Source of the DNA: Chlamydiia bacterium | GTDB lineage: Bacteria; Chlamydiota; Chlamydiia; Chlamydiales; SM23-39 | Length of the DNA: 12,624 bases | Reading direction: 5' to 3' | Assembly: GCA_016194825.1 (NCBI GenBank) | Contig: JACQAR010000059.1 | Span: forward strand, 1 to 12,624 | Shown here: positions 1-7,200 of the stretch, piece by piece | Position numbering within the stretch: position 1 is the first letter of the stretch | Layout: each line of letters starts with the position of its first letter | Made by a program: the position numbers and the translations under genes | Notes under the pieces: model-generated | Database searches by the model: none | What the model saw: the letters and a program-made list of their open reading frames with translations, nothing else | Told to the model about the DNA's origin: nothing

Positions 1-76
1 CGCTGAGATGACGATACAAAAATTTGGCAGAAAAGATTTGGTTTTAACGGGCAAATGGGGTTTCGAAAGAAGTCTA
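1..76. repeat. Right half of a GCTTTG...CAAATG palindromic element, cut by the window start
   Basis: The first 57 bases align with the right half of the complete element at 11527-11700. Shared parts are a CGATA-AAAAAT block, an A-rich stretch, a GATTT/TTTTA block and the terminal CAAATG (52-57). The outer arm GTTTCGAAAGAAGTCTA (60-76) is the exact reverse complement of 12506-12522 at the other end of the window. The left half lies outside the window. The homology is direct observation; calling it a mobile or regulatory element is inference. Confidence 0.7.
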
Positions 77-92
77 ATATTTTCTGAAATCC

Positions 93-119
93 TGGGGGCA
101 GAAAGACCTTCTGCCCCCA
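93..119 (-). terminator. Strong hairpin downstream of the lipoprotein gene
   Basis: TGGGGGCAGAA (93-103) pairs perfectly with TTCTGCCCCCA (109-119) around a 5-base loop, giving an 11-bp GC-rich stem. It begins 7 bases after the stop codon of the minus-strand gene at 126-497. No clear T-tract follows on either strand, so it is a terminator-like or mRNA-stabilising hairpin and not a textbook intrinsic terminator. Confidence 0.5.
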
Positions 120-125
120 AATGAA

Positions 126-497
126 CTAGTTCTGCTGAGCAGAAACGTGAGTTTCTGTGAGACTGGGAGTTGCGGTAGGATTGGGTGTCATTTCAGGCTG
201 CGCCACAGAACGCTCTTCTGGTGCTGCAGGAGCTTCTGGCTGTGCGACAGAACGCTCTTCTTGGGCTTCTGGCTGTGTCTCTACAGAAGAAACTGGCTCA
301 GCGCTTTGCTGTTCGCTGGAAGTAGCATGCGTTTGCGAATCCATTTCTTGCGCTTTGTTTGCGCAAGTGTCATCGCCATCATTTTCCTGTTGATTTTCTT
401 GTTGCGCAGGGGGTGTTGGGGCTTTGGGTTTACATCCGCACATACAAGTCATCAGACTTGCGGCGATGATCCAGGAGCCGAATGCATATTTGTTCAT
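126..497 (-). CDS. Small predicted lipoprotein, Gln/Glu/Pro-rich, function unknown
   Basis: A 123-residue protein. The N terminus is Met-Asn-Lys, then a hydrophobic stretch (about residues 8-18), then a cysteine cluster ending MCGC-K at residues 19-23. This looks like a lipoprotein signal with Cys-22 as the likely lipidated residue. Position -3 is Met, so the lipobox is imperfect. The rest is low-complexity and probably disordered, rich in Q, E, P, A, T and S, and contains two copies of EERSVAQPE. A GAGG ribosome binding site sits 7 bases before the ATG, supporting this start. The likely place is the periplasmic face of a membrane, anchored by lipid. I recognise no family. Overlapping plus-strand reading frames have no comparable start signal. 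A hairpin follows the stop. Confidence 0.7.
   Translation of the reverse strand: MNKYAFGSWIIAASLMTCMCGCKPKAPTPPAQQENQQENDGDDTCANKAQEMDSQTHATSSEQQSAEPVSSVETQPEAQEERSVAQPEAPAAPEERSVAQPEMTPNPTATPSLTETHVSAQQN
196..261 (-). repeat. Two 24-base direct repeats inside the lipoprotein gene
   Basis: Positions 196-219 and 238-261 match at all but two or three bases and are offset by 42 bases, a multiple of three. They encode the repeated EERSVAQPE segments. A weaker third similarity to the GGCTGTG part begins near 270. In-frame duplication such as this can lengthen or shorten a disordered protein region by slippage. Confidence 0.75.
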
Positions 498-668
498 ATT
501 GTAACCTCGGTTATTCCAGACATACTGGTACTATTACACTCTCACGCAGCCTCATTTCAATCAAGAATAAACCTTTGCATAACTCTGTGGTAAAACGCTG
601 CCGACGTGCCTGGCAGGGCACAAACTACCGTGGCATGGGTTTTGCATGATAGGGGGTGGAGGTGCTGT

Positions 669-872
669 ATGAAAGAAAAGGATATGCTCAAGAAAATCGC
701 TAAGTTAGAGACCCTGAATGATCAGTTGTCTGCAGAAATCAACTACTTAGAGAAATTGACCCGCGCTTTAGGGTTTGCTGCAGGCCTTAAGACTTTAAAA
801 GAAGCAGCTTTAGAAATGATTGAAAGCGACAACAAAAAGCCGAATAAAACCCAAGATGAGGCCAACCAATAG
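669..872 (+). CDS. Small coiled-coil protein, function unknown
   Basis: I chose the ATG at 669 because GGAGG (658-662) lies 6 bases before it; an earlier in-frame ATG at 606 has no such signal. The product is 67 residues. Residues 3-30 have heptad-like spacing of Leu/Ile (MLKKIAKLETLNDQLSAEI), suggesting a coiled coil or helical hairpin. The C-terminal 15 residues are Lys/Asn/Asp/Gln-rich and probably disordered. There is no signal peptide or membrane segment, so it is probably cytosolic. A protein of this size and make-up could be a small structural protein or a secretion chaperone, but I do not recognise the family. It stands alone on its strand, with a repeat element starting about 35 bases after its stop. 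Confidence 0.7.
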   Translation: MKEKDMLKKIAKLETLNDQLSAEINYLEKLTRALGFAAGLKTLKEAALEMIESDNKKPNKTQDEANQ

Positions 873-907
873 GCAAAATCGGCCACCTGCTGAGAAAAAA
901 ATGCCTA

Positions 908-1054
908 CTAGGCAGTGTACCTAAAAGATTTACCAGTTTATCAAACGTTTTAGACGGATAGGTACAAGATACGAGATGAGCGCCCAGAACTATACAGGTA
1001 TGGTGACAATCGCTTGTATCTTGCAGTGGCTAATCTTTTAGGTACACTGCCTAG
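908..1054. repeat. 147-bp inverted-repeat element with perfect 23-bp arms, overlapping the trhO stop
   Basis: Positions 908-930 (beginning CTAGGCAGTGTACC) and 1032-1054 are perfect reverse complements over 23 bp. Inside, CAAGATAC (965-972) pairs with GTATCTTG (1016-1023), so the whole element can fold into an extended hairpin. The trhO stop codon (1051-1053, read on the minus strand) lies in the right arm. The element fills most of the gap between the convergent genes at 669-872 and trhO. Its core does not obviously match the other repeats in the window. It may work as a bidirectional terminator, or be a miniature non-autonomous element; the sequence does not decide. Confidence 0.8.
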
Positions 1055-1965
1055 GCAATTGTGCCCTTTTTTCGGAAGGGCTTGGCATTCTCCTGATAGG
1101 GGCGGACCCGCCCCTGTTTGCAGGTGTCGCAGCAACACCCCTGATGGGCATGTAGGCAGCTAATACAGCAGATGAAGAGCGCATTGCAGTCCATATTGGC
1201 ACAATTGTAGTAGACATCATGGGACGTGTGGCAGTAGCAACAGGTCGCGATCGCCTCTGCTGGTCGGTCATCGGCAATGGGGACAACCAGCCGGTCATCG
1301 AAAACAAAGAGCTTCCCCTGCCAGTGCTCAGAGCCCTCTTCAAGCCCATATCCAATGACCCCGCCTTCTAGCTGATAGACCTTCTCAAACCCCTCATTTT
1401 TTAAGACAGCAGAATAGAACTCACAGCGGATTCCCCCAGTACAATACATGAACACAGGGGTCGTTTTGGGGTCATGGGTCTCTTTCAGCTGTTTTGCATA
1501 GGCCGGAAACTGCCGAAATGTCTCCAACTGCGGCAATTCGGCCCCCTCAAAATGGCCCACCTTCCACTCGTAATCATTGCGAACATCCAAGAGCAAAGAG
1601 TCAGCAGAACGCTCCTCTAATATTTCCTTCCACTTTTGGGGAGAAATCGACTCTCCTTTTTGGGCAAAATCTACCTCGCAATCGATGGCAACCAGCTGCC
1701 TGCGGTACTTTACAGTCATTTTTTCAAAGGCATGCTCATGGGAGACATGGATCTTAAAAAGAGCCTTCCCAAATCGCTCTTCAAACCAGGCAATATACTC
1801 TTCAGCATGAGCAGCTACGGCACTCGCTTGGCCATTGATCCCCTGTTCAGAGATGTAAATTCTTCCTTTAAAATCTCTCGTTTGAAAAAATTCTTTGTGT
1901 CGCAACACTTCTGTTTGCGGATCTTCGATAGCACCAATATAGTAATAAGCAAGAACGCTGTACAT
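1051..1965 (-). CDS. trhO: tRNA uridine(34) hydroxylase, rhodanese-type (TrhO/YceA family)
   Basis: The 304-residue protein matches the TrhO (YceA, UPF0176) family, which makes 5-hydroxyuridine at tRNA position 34 in the cytosol. The layout is typical: an N-terminal acylphosphatase-like domain (about 1-95, with the QGINGQ motif at 41-46), a rhodanese domain (about 115-215) with active-site loop CTGGIRC (Cys-175, Cys-181), and a C-terminal cysteine-rich tail. The tail (about 240-285) has many CxxC-like pairs and could bind metal. The start ATG follows a weak AGGCAG. It diverges from rpsD across a 212-base spacer holding REP-like hairpins. The stop TAG lies in the arm of the 908-1054 element, so the end of this gene is set by the repeat. 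In Chlamydia trachomatis the homologue (CT627) is, as I recall, likewise beside the S4 gene. Confidence 0.93.
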   Translation of the reverse strand: MYSVLAYYYIGAIEDPQTEVLRHKEFFQTRDFKGRIYISEQGINGQASAVAAHAEEYIAWFEERFGKALFKIHVSHEHAFEKMTVKYRRQLVAIDCEVDFAQKGESISPQKWKEILEERSADSLLLDVRNDYEWKVGHFEGAELPQLETFRQFPAYAKQLKETHDPKTTPVFMYCTGGIRCEFYSAVLKNEGFEKVYQLEGGVIGYGLEEGSEHWQGKLFVFDDRLVVPIADDRPAEAIATCCYCHTSHDVYYNCANMDCNALFICCISCLHAHQGCCCDTCKQGRVRPYQENAKPFRKKGTIA

Positions 1966-2014
1966 GGCTGCCTATCATACAATGCATCGGGCAAACTAGC
2001 AAGATGCGTAGAAA

Positions 2015-2111
2015 AGTTCAGTCCCTACGGGACTGAACTGGGCAAAGGCACGGGCATGTCGCGCCCCTGCCCTTGCCTGTGCCCAGTTCACGACTCATAG
2101 GGGCGTGAACT
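2015..2111. repeat. REP-like hairpin pair arranged head-to-head
   Basis: Two related units face each other. The left hairpin AGTTCAGTCCC (2015-2025), loop TAC, pairs with 2029-2039. The right hairpin has AGTTCACG (2085-2092) paired with CGTGAACT (2104-2111). Between them GGGCA-rich DNA (2040-2056) pairs with its GC-rich counterpart (about 2068-2084) at 15 of 17 positions. So the whole block is also one large inverted repeat. A single unit of the same family is at 12411-12464. The block lies between the divergent trhO and rpsD genes, upstream of the proposed rpsD promoter. REP/BIME is an analogy from the architecture, not an identified family. Confidence 0.75.
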
Positions 2112-2126
2112 CTCTCACAAAGACGC

Positions 2127-2155
2127 TTGTTGGAAAATCGATTCTGAGGTATCAT
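2127..2155 (+). promoter_or_regulatory. Possible sigma-70-type promoter for rpsD
   Basis: TTGTTG (2127-2132) and TATCAT (2150-2155) are separated by exactly 17 bases. The -10 matches TATAAT at 5 of 6 positions, while the -35 matches only TTG. Transcription would start near 2162, leaving a short leader that still contains the ribosome binding site before the ATG at 2178. This is a pattern match only. Confidence 0.4.
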
Positions 2156-2177
2156 CTACTGCTTTAATGGAGTAACA

Positions 2178-2798
2178 ATGGCTCGTTATAGAGGTCCAAA
2201 AAATCGAATTGCGCGCAGATTCTCTGCAAATATTTTTGGAAAAGCAAGGAACCCGATGCTGCACAAGCAAAACCCTGCGGGGATGCATGGTGCTAAACGG
2301 AAGAAGAAATCGGACTATGGTCTACAGCTCGATGAGCGTCAAAAACTGAAGGCCGTCTACGGCATGCTGAGCCAAAAGCAGCTCGTCAATGCCTATAAAA
2401 AAGCCCTTTTACGCAAAGGGAACACTGCCCAGCTCTTTTTGGCCAGCCTGGAGTGCCGACTCGACAACGTTGTCTACCGGCTCCGCCTTGCGCCTTCTAT
2501 TTTCTCTGCACAGCAACTCGTCTCGCACGGCCATATCCAAGTCAACGGCCGTAAAGTAGACAGACGCTCCTTTATCGTAGAGCCAGGTATGGTCGTTTCT
2601 GTAAAACCCGCTTCTCGCCAAATGAAAATCATCCAGATCGCACAAGAGAGCGTGAACCGAGAAATTCCCGAGTACTTCTCACTGGAAGCAGACAAAGCCT
2701 CCGGCAAGCTCGTGGCAGAACCTCAACTTGACCAGGTTCCCCTTCCGCTCCCCATCAACATACCGCTTGTCTGCGAATTCATCTCGCATACAGCCTAA
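2178..2798 (+). CDS. rpsD: 30S ribosomal protein S4
   Basis: A 206-residue protein of the usual bacterial S4 length. The N-terminal RNA-binding region begins MARYRGPKNRIARRF. The S4 domain (about residues 93-155) contains CRLDNVVYRL and the QLVSHGHIQVNGRKVDRRS loop typical of the family. S4 is a primary assembly protein of the small subunit and binds 16S rRNA. No zinc-binding cysteine cluster is seen at the N terminus, so it is the cysteine-free type. TGGAG lies a few bases before the ATG. The gene is flanked by trhO and, convergently, murJ, the neighbourhood I recall for the Chlamydia S4 gene (CT626). It stands apart from any other ribosomal protein gene. Confidence 0.97.
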   Translation: MARYRGPKNRIARRFSANIFGKARNPMLHKQNPAGMHGAKRKKKSDYGLQLDERQKLKAVYGMLSQKQLVNAYKKALLRKGNTAQLFLASLECRLDNVVYRLRLAPSIFSAQQLVSHGHIQVNGRKVDRRSFIVEPGMVVSVKPASRQMKIIQIAQESVNREIPEYFSLEADKASGKLVAEPQLDQVPLPLPINIPLVCEFISHTA

Positions 2799-2803
2799 TT
2801 TTT

Positions 2804-2836
2804 AGAGCTGCTCAGAGCCCATTTCTGAGCAGCTCT
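2804..2836. terminator. Hairpin between convergent rpsD and murJ, overlapping the murJ stop
   Basis: AGAGCTGCTCAG (2804-2815) pairs perfectly with CTGAGCAGCTCT (2825-2836) around a 9-base loop. The murJ stop codon TGA (2812-2814 on the minus strand) is inside the stem. The T-run AATTTTT lies before the hairpin on the plus strand and is an A-run after it on the minus strand. It therefore lacks the usual U-tract for either direction. It could still block both convergent transcripts or protect 3' ends. Confidence 0.6.
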
Positions 2837-4290
2837 TGCAACTCAGCCACTTTCATCCAACGCGCTAAGCCGAGTACCCCCGCAAGGTACAGAGGCGCTT
2901 GGAGAAAAAAGCCCCCTCCTATTTGCGTCACCACGATTCCTATAAGAGCGCTGCACACCACCAGTTTACCCAGCAACCCCCAGCAGTGGATCGCTCCCAA
3001 TTCCTTAGAGAGACAATAGCTCAAAATCCCGACATTGCAAAAACTACTCACACTGGTTGCAATCGCAATGCTCACAGCCCCCCAGTGCAATACAAAAACA
3101 AACAGCGCGTTGAGAAAGAGGTTGACTGCCACCGCGCTCACCGACGCAATGACCGGAATCGCATACGATTTTCTCGCATAAAACCCATTGGCCAGCAGCA
3201 GGACAAAGACCGCGGGGACAAGGCCAAGGCCATATCCCCAAAGACAATGGAGCGTTTGAGGCAAACTCTCTTCGGAGAATTGCCCATGCTGATAGAGAAG
3301 CTTCAATCCACTTTCTCCCAGTACAAAAAGGGCAAAGGTGCAGGGCACCATCAATGCCGCTGACTGCCTGAGAGAACCGCGCAATAGTTCCATATAGCGC
3401 TCTTTGGAGCCGCTCTGCATCGCACGGGCCAGCGGCGGCAAAAGGGCTCCCGAAAGAGCAATGCCAAACAGGGCCAGAGGCAACTGGTAGACCCGGATGG
3501 CATACCAGAGATAGGTAGGCCCAGAAAGATCGGCAAAGCGGGCAAAAATCGCATCACAAGCGCTATTGATCTGCATCGCTCCCACACCCAAAATCCCCAA
3601 ACTCAAAGACTTCATGAGCCTCTTCCAAGAGGTAGAAAAAATTTGTGGCGAGAGCCATTCCTGTAGCGTCAAATGGGCAAAAATTTCTTTGCGTACCTGC
3701 AGAGAAGTGAGCAGCCATTGCAAACAGAAGCCCAGCGTGATCCCCATAGAGAGCATTTCCATATTCCTCGCAAAACAGGCAAATGCAATCCAAACGAAAT
3801 TAAATGCAACAGGCGCCACTCCCGTGAGAAAGTACTGCTTTTTACACTGCAAAAGCGCCGCATTGAGCCCATATAGACAGATGAAGATGAGTCCAGGCGC
3901 CATCCACATGGCCAGCCGCGCAACCTCCTGCCAGCTCTCATTGAAATAAGAGGCTCCTAGAGCCAATCCCCCCTCCATGCCAACAGTGATCACGAGCAAC
4001 AGAGCCAATAGAGAAAAAGAGACGTCGCGGTAAAATTGGAGCGCTGCTTTCGGATTTTGGGCATACAGAGATTCAAAATGGGGAGCAAAGCCCGATTGGA
4101 GATTCCCCTCTCCTAAAAGCCTGCGGAATAGATTCGCCAAACGATACGCCACCATGAATGCAGCCACTGCGGGCGAGGTCCCAAAGGCAAATGCCATGGC
4201 GATCTCTCGCAAAAGACCGCTGATGCGACTCAGGAAAGTCCCTGCAAAAAAACGTTTGGCAGATTGTAAGATCGAACGCGAAGTATCCAC
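2812..4290 (-). CDS. murJ: Lipid II flippase MurJ (MviN family)
   Basis: A 492-residue polytopic membrane protein with many hydrophobic helices. The N-terminal region has the MurJ signature: SRISGLLREIAMAFAFGTS (about 21-39), then a Tyr-Arg-Leu-Ala-Asn-x-Phe-Arg-Arg stretch and LGEGNLQSGFAP (about 59-70). MurJ moves the peptidoglycan precursor lipid II across the inner membrane; chlamydiae use it for division-septum peptidoglycan. The start is a GTG at 4288-4290 with only a weak, distant AAGGG upstream, so the exact start is less sure than the frame. The protein is slightly shorter than most homologues. The stop codon lies within the hairpin shared with the rpsD 3' region. It diverges from nfo across an inverted-repeat element at 4338-4430. 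Confidence 0.95.
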   Translation of the reverse strand: MDTSRSILQSAKRFFAGTFLSRISGLLREIAMAFAFGTSPAVAAFMVAYRLANLFRRLLGEGNLQSGFAPHFESLYAQNPKAALQFYRDVSFSLLALLLVITVGMEGGLALGASYFNESWQEVARLAMWMAPGLIFICLYGLNAALLQCKKQYFLTGVAPVAFNFVWIAFACFARNMEMLSMGITLGFCLQWLLTSLQVRKEIFAHLTLQEWLSPQIFSTSWKRLMKSLSLGILGVGAMQINSACDAIFARFADLSGPTYLWYAIRVYQLPLALFGIALSGALLPPLARAMQSGSKERYMELLRGSLRQSAALMVPCTFALFVLGESGLKLLYQHGQFSEESLPQTLHCLWGYGLGLVPAVFVLLLANGFYARKSYAIPVIASVSAVAVNLFLNALFVFVLHWGAVSIAIATSVSSFCNVGILSYCLSKELGAIHCWGLLGKLVVCSALIGIVVTQIGGGFFLQAPLYLAGVLGLARWMKVAELQELLRNGL

Positions 4291-4337
4291 AAGATAAGCA
4301 TAGCCCTTTCTTGTCAGAATCGCAATCCATGAGCTAT

Positions 4338-4430
4338 CCTAGGAGGTAATTGCAAAAGTCGCTTTGCGGCGCAAATCGGCGCAGCGAGCGCGGATTTGCG
4401 CCCAAATGGACTTTTGCAATTACCTCTAGG
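4338..4430. repeat. Short GCTTTG...CAAATG palindromic element between murJ and nfo
   Basis: The arms GAGGTAATTGCAAAAGTC (4343-4360) and 4409-4426 are perfect reverse complements over 18 bp. They extend by another four pairs (CCTA/TAGG) past a single bulged G. The core (4361-4408) starts GCTTTG and ends CAAATG exactly at the arm boundaries, as in the element at 11527-11700. It contains its own 10-bp stem, GGCGCAAATC pairing with GATTTGCGCC. The core is much shorter than in the other copies. The element occupies the divergent promoter region, and its right arm ends 5 bases before the nfo ATG, so it forms a strong hairpin in the nfo leader if transcribed. Confidence 0.8.
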
Positions 4431-4435
4431 TACCT

Positions 4436-5290
4436 ATGACGACAAAAATTTGGATCGGGGCCCACACTTCTGCTGCAGGAGGCGCATTCCAAGCCATCTA
4501 TGAAGGAGAAAAGATTGGAGCGACCACAGTGCAGCTCTTCACTAGCAACCAAAAACAATGGCAAGGAAGAGTCATTTCCCCAGAAGAAGTCGCCCTCTGG
4601 GAAAAAGCGCTCGCAGAAACGGGGATCGATCAGGTGATGAGCCATGACAGCTACCTCATCAACTTAGGAGCTGTGGACCCCCTTGTTTTGCACAAGAGCC
4701 GGCAAGCCTTTCGAGAAGAGCTGCAGCGGTGTCATCTGCTCAAAATTCCCTATCTCAATTTCCATCCTGGCGCTGCAACGACAGCAAGTGTCGACGAGTG
4801 CCTGTCGACCATCATCGAAAGTCTTTTAGAAGTCGAAGAGCTGGCGAACTCTGGCAAAACGCAGCTTCTTTTAGAGACCACGGCCGGCCAAGGTTCGAGT
4901 GTGGGCCACCGTTTTGAGCACCTCGCCACCATCATTGGAGCAGTCAAAGATCGATTGCCGATTGGCGTATGCATCGACACCTGCCATCTCTTTGTCGCCG
5001 GCTATGATATCCGAACAGAGGAGGGGATGGAAAAAACACTCGAAGCGTTTGACGCCATCATTGGGCTCTCTTATCTCAGAGCCTTCCACTTGAATGATTC
5101 TATGAAAGAATTTGCCTCCCGTGTCGATCGGCACGCGCCTCTCGGACAAGGAAAGATCGGCATCGAGCCCTTTCGCTACCTGATGCGCTCCGAAAAAACC
5201 AGACACCTTCCGAAATATTTAGAGACCCCTGAGGGACCTGCCGTTTGGAAAGAAGAAATCGCGACCCTCAAAACTTTTGCGAGTCTATGA
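4436..5290 (+). CDS. nfo: Endonuclease IV (AP endonuclease)
   Basis: The 284-residue protein is a complete endonuclease IV, which cuts DNA at abasic sites in base-excision repair. The TIM-barrel metal-binding motifs are all present: GAHTSAAGG (8-16), His-70, His-110 (NFHPGA), Glu-147 (LLETTAGQG), Asp-181 and His-184 (CIDTCH), His-218 (FHLNDS), Asp-231 and His-233 (VDRHAPLGQG), and Glu-263 (LETP). These correspond to the three-zinc ligand set of the E. coli enzyme, so it should be active. No good ribosome binding site precedes the ATG; only AGG at 4428-4430, at the edge of the palindromic element. Its stop overlaps the asnS start as ATGA, indicating translational coupling. The Chlamydia homologue (CT625) also neighbours murJ. 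Confidence 0.97.
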   Translation: MTTKIWIGAHTSAAGGAFQAIYEGEKIGATTVQLFTSNQKQWQGRVISPEEVALWEKALAETGIDQVMSHDSYLINLGAVDPLVLHKSRQAFREELQRCHLLKIPYLNFHPGAATTASVDECLSTIIESLLEVEELANSGKTQLLLETTAGQGSSVGHRFEHLATIIGAVKDRLPIGVCIDTCHLFVAGYDIRTEEGMEKTLEAFDAIIGLSYLRAFHLNDSMKEFASRVDRHAPLGQGKIGIEPFRYLMRSEKTRHLPKYLETPEGPAVWKEEIATLKTFASL

Positions 5291-6660
5291 GAACCAAAAT
5301 TAAACAAATCCTCCACGCCACAACACCTGAAACCTGGATTGGAAAAGAGATCTCGGTTGCAGGTTGGATCCGCACTGTGCGCGACCAAAAGTCGTTTTCG
5401 TTCATCGAGCTCAACGACGGCTCCACGCTGGCAAACCTACAGATCATCGCTGATGCCAAAATCACTCACTATGAGACACTGCTGCCACAGATGACGACCG
5501 GCGCATCGGTGCGTGTTACAGGAAAATTAGTGGCCAGCCCAGGCAAAAATCAAGCGCTCGAGCTCCATGCCTCCCACATGGAAGTGCTAGGCTTATGTGA
5601 TGCCACCCGCTATCCACTGCAAAAAAAACGGCATACCTTTGAATACCTGCGCACGATCGCCCACTTACGCCCCCGTACCAACACGCAAGGAGCTGTACTC
5701 CGCGTCCGCAATGCTCTCGCCTTCGCTACCCACCTCTTTTTCCAAGAGCGGGGATTCCTCTACATCCAGACCCCGGTGATCACCGGCTCGGATTGTGAAG
5801 GAGGAGGAGAAATGTTCCGCGTGACCACCCTCAACAACTTCTCTGACCCCACCAAAGATTTTTTCGGCAAGCCTGCTTATCTCACCGTCTCAGGCCAATT
5901 GGAGGGAGAGATCATGGCATGTGCGCTCTCTGATATCTACACATTTGGCCCGACGTTTCGTGCAGAAAATTCCCACACCTCGCGCCACTTAGCGGAATTC
6001 TGGATGATCGAGCCTGAAATGGCCTTTGCCGATCTGAAGGCGAATATGGAATGTGCGGAGAGCTATCTCAAGTTCTGCATCCGCTATGTGTTAGAGCACT
6101 GTCGGGAAGATTTGGAATTTTTCGACAAATTCATCGAAAATGGACTCATCGCACGGCTCCAGCACGTCGTCGACTCATCCTTCGCTCACATTCCCTATAC
6201 ACAGGCCATCGAGATCTTGAAAAAAGCGCCCAAGAAGTTTGAATTTCCCTTTGAATGGGGCGCCGACCTGCAGTCAGAGCACGAGCGCTATCTGGCAGAA
6301 GAATACTGCAAAAAACCGCTCATCGTCACCGACTATCCCGCCCAGATCAAAGCCTTTTACATGCGAGACAACGGCGATGGGAAAACCGTGGCCGCCATGG
6401 ACATCCTGGTCCCTAAAATTGGGGAAATCATCGGAGGCTCTCAGCGCGAAGAGCGGCTCGATCGTCTCGAAGAAAAAATCCGCCATCACCAGCTGAATCG
6501 GGAAGACTACTGGTGGTACCTAGAGCTGCGCGAATATGGTTCCGTCCCACATGCGGGGTTTGGGCTTGGCTTTGAGCGGCTAGTCCTCTTTGCCACTGGC
6601 ATGGAAAACATCCGCGACGTTACCCCCTTCCCCCGCTTCCCCGGCCATGCGGAATTCTGA
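5287..6660 (+). CDS. asnS: Asparaginyl-tRNA synthetase
   Basis: I place the start at the ATG of 5287, which overlaps the nfo stop (ATGA) and gives a 457-residue protein, close to the usual bacterial length. An OB-fold anticodon-binding domain (about 15-105) is followed by a class II catalytic core. Motif 2 contains FRAENSHTSRHLAEFW (about 224-239), and the following IEPEMAF is typical of AsnRS, not AspRS. EGGGEMFRVTTL (171-182) is also AsnRS-like. Motif 3 is GFGLGFERL near 424-432, then IRDVTPFPR. The enzyme charges tRNA-Asn directly with asparagine. The gene is second in a two-gene unit with nfo and depends on nfo for translation. Its stop is only 3 bases from the stop of the convergent gene. 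C. trachomatis lacks this enzyme and makes Asn-tRNA by amidation. Confidence 0.96.
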   Translation: MRTKIKQILHATTPETWIGKEISVAGWIRTVRDQKSFSFIELNDGSTLANLQIIADAKITHYETLLPQMTTGASVRVTGKLVASPGKNQALELHASHMEVLGLCDATRYPLQKKRHTFEYLRTIAHLRPRTNTQGAVLRVRNALAFATHLFFQERGFLYIQTPVITGSDCEGGGEMFRVTTLNNFSDPTKDFFGKPAYLTVSGQLEGEIMACALSDIYTFGPTFRAENSHTSRHLAEFWMIEPEMAFADLKANMECAESYLKFCIRYVLEHCREDLEFFDKFIENGLIARLQHVVDSSFAHIPYTQAIEILKKAPKKFEFPFEWGADLQSEHERYLAEEYCKKPLIVTDYPAQIKAFYMRDNGDGKTVAAMDILVPKIGEIIGGSQREERLDRLEEKIRHHQLNREDYWWYLELREYGSVPHAGFGLGFERLVLFATGMENIRDVTPFPRFPGHAEF

Positions 6661-6663
6661 GAA

Positions 6664-7041
6664 CTAAAACTGGACAGTGACTCGAGGACATTTTAACAAT
6701 TTGCGAGCTTCCGTTTCTGTGATAATCAGCTTGTCTTTAAATGGGTTGACGACAACACAAACAGCGCTCCAAAGAATGCTAAAAGAGCTACTTTTCAATC
6801 TTGCGAACATGAGATTAGCCTGTTCTCCTCTCTCCGTGACTCTATAGACAAGCCATGTACATGTCACGAAGATCGTTTCCACAATCGACACAATCACCAA
6901 CGCGATATAAGCCACCTCTGCTACTGCTCTGTCTACGATTTTCTCTCCTAGTGATTTTGGTCTTCCGTCTCTCATTGGGTAACGTGCCATATTTGTTAGA
7001 CTGATCAAACGACTAGAAACACCGAAATTTTCTAAAGCCAT
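6664..7041 (-). CDS. Small membrane protein with two hydrophobic segments, function unknown
   Basis: The start is the ATG at 7039-7041, which has AGGAG six bases upstream; a longer frame upstream to 7098 lacks such a signal. The product is 125 residues. The N-terminal 40 residues are polar. A long hydrophobic segment follows (about 48-72, AEVAYIALVIVSIVETIFV), then a polar stretch with charged residues (RVTERGEQANLMFARLKSS), then a second hydrophobic segment (about 90-106, ILWSAVCVVVNPF). The tail is charged (KDKLIITETEARKLL). This suggests a hairpin in a membrane. Bilobed hydrophobic segments recall chlamydial inclusion membrane proteins, but the spacing between segments is wider than their usual one, so I do not call it an Inc. 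TTGACG at 7093-7098 (minus strand) could be a -35. The gene converges on asnS. Confidence 0.75.
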   Translation of the reverse strand: MALENFGVSSRLISLTNMARYPMRDGRPKSLGEKIVDRAVAEVAYIALVIVSIVETIFVTCTWLVYRVTERGEQANLMFARLKSSSFSILWSAVCVVVNPFKDKLIITETEARKLLKCPRVTVQF

Positions 7042-7200
7042 GACATTCTCCTTTTTGTTGAAGAGAAAGAGGAAAGTACAAATGAAATTTTTCGTCAACC
7101 CCTGAGAGACCTTCTCTGAGAATTGATTTCTTGATTCGAGTCGCCTTCAATTTCCCACCCTTGTCGAACCATTTCAGCGCCGCGCTTAAATCCCAGGTTT

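Noticed and set aside
573..582. TTGCATAAC shared with the arm of the 11527 element
   Set aside because: Only about 9-10 bases match and there is no partner arm or core near it; chance is enough.
606..668. Earlier ATG for the small coiled-coil protein
   Set aside because: The sequence before 669 contains the ribosome binding site GGAGG and encodes an unrelated tryptophan/cysteine-rich stretch that does not fit the helical protein.
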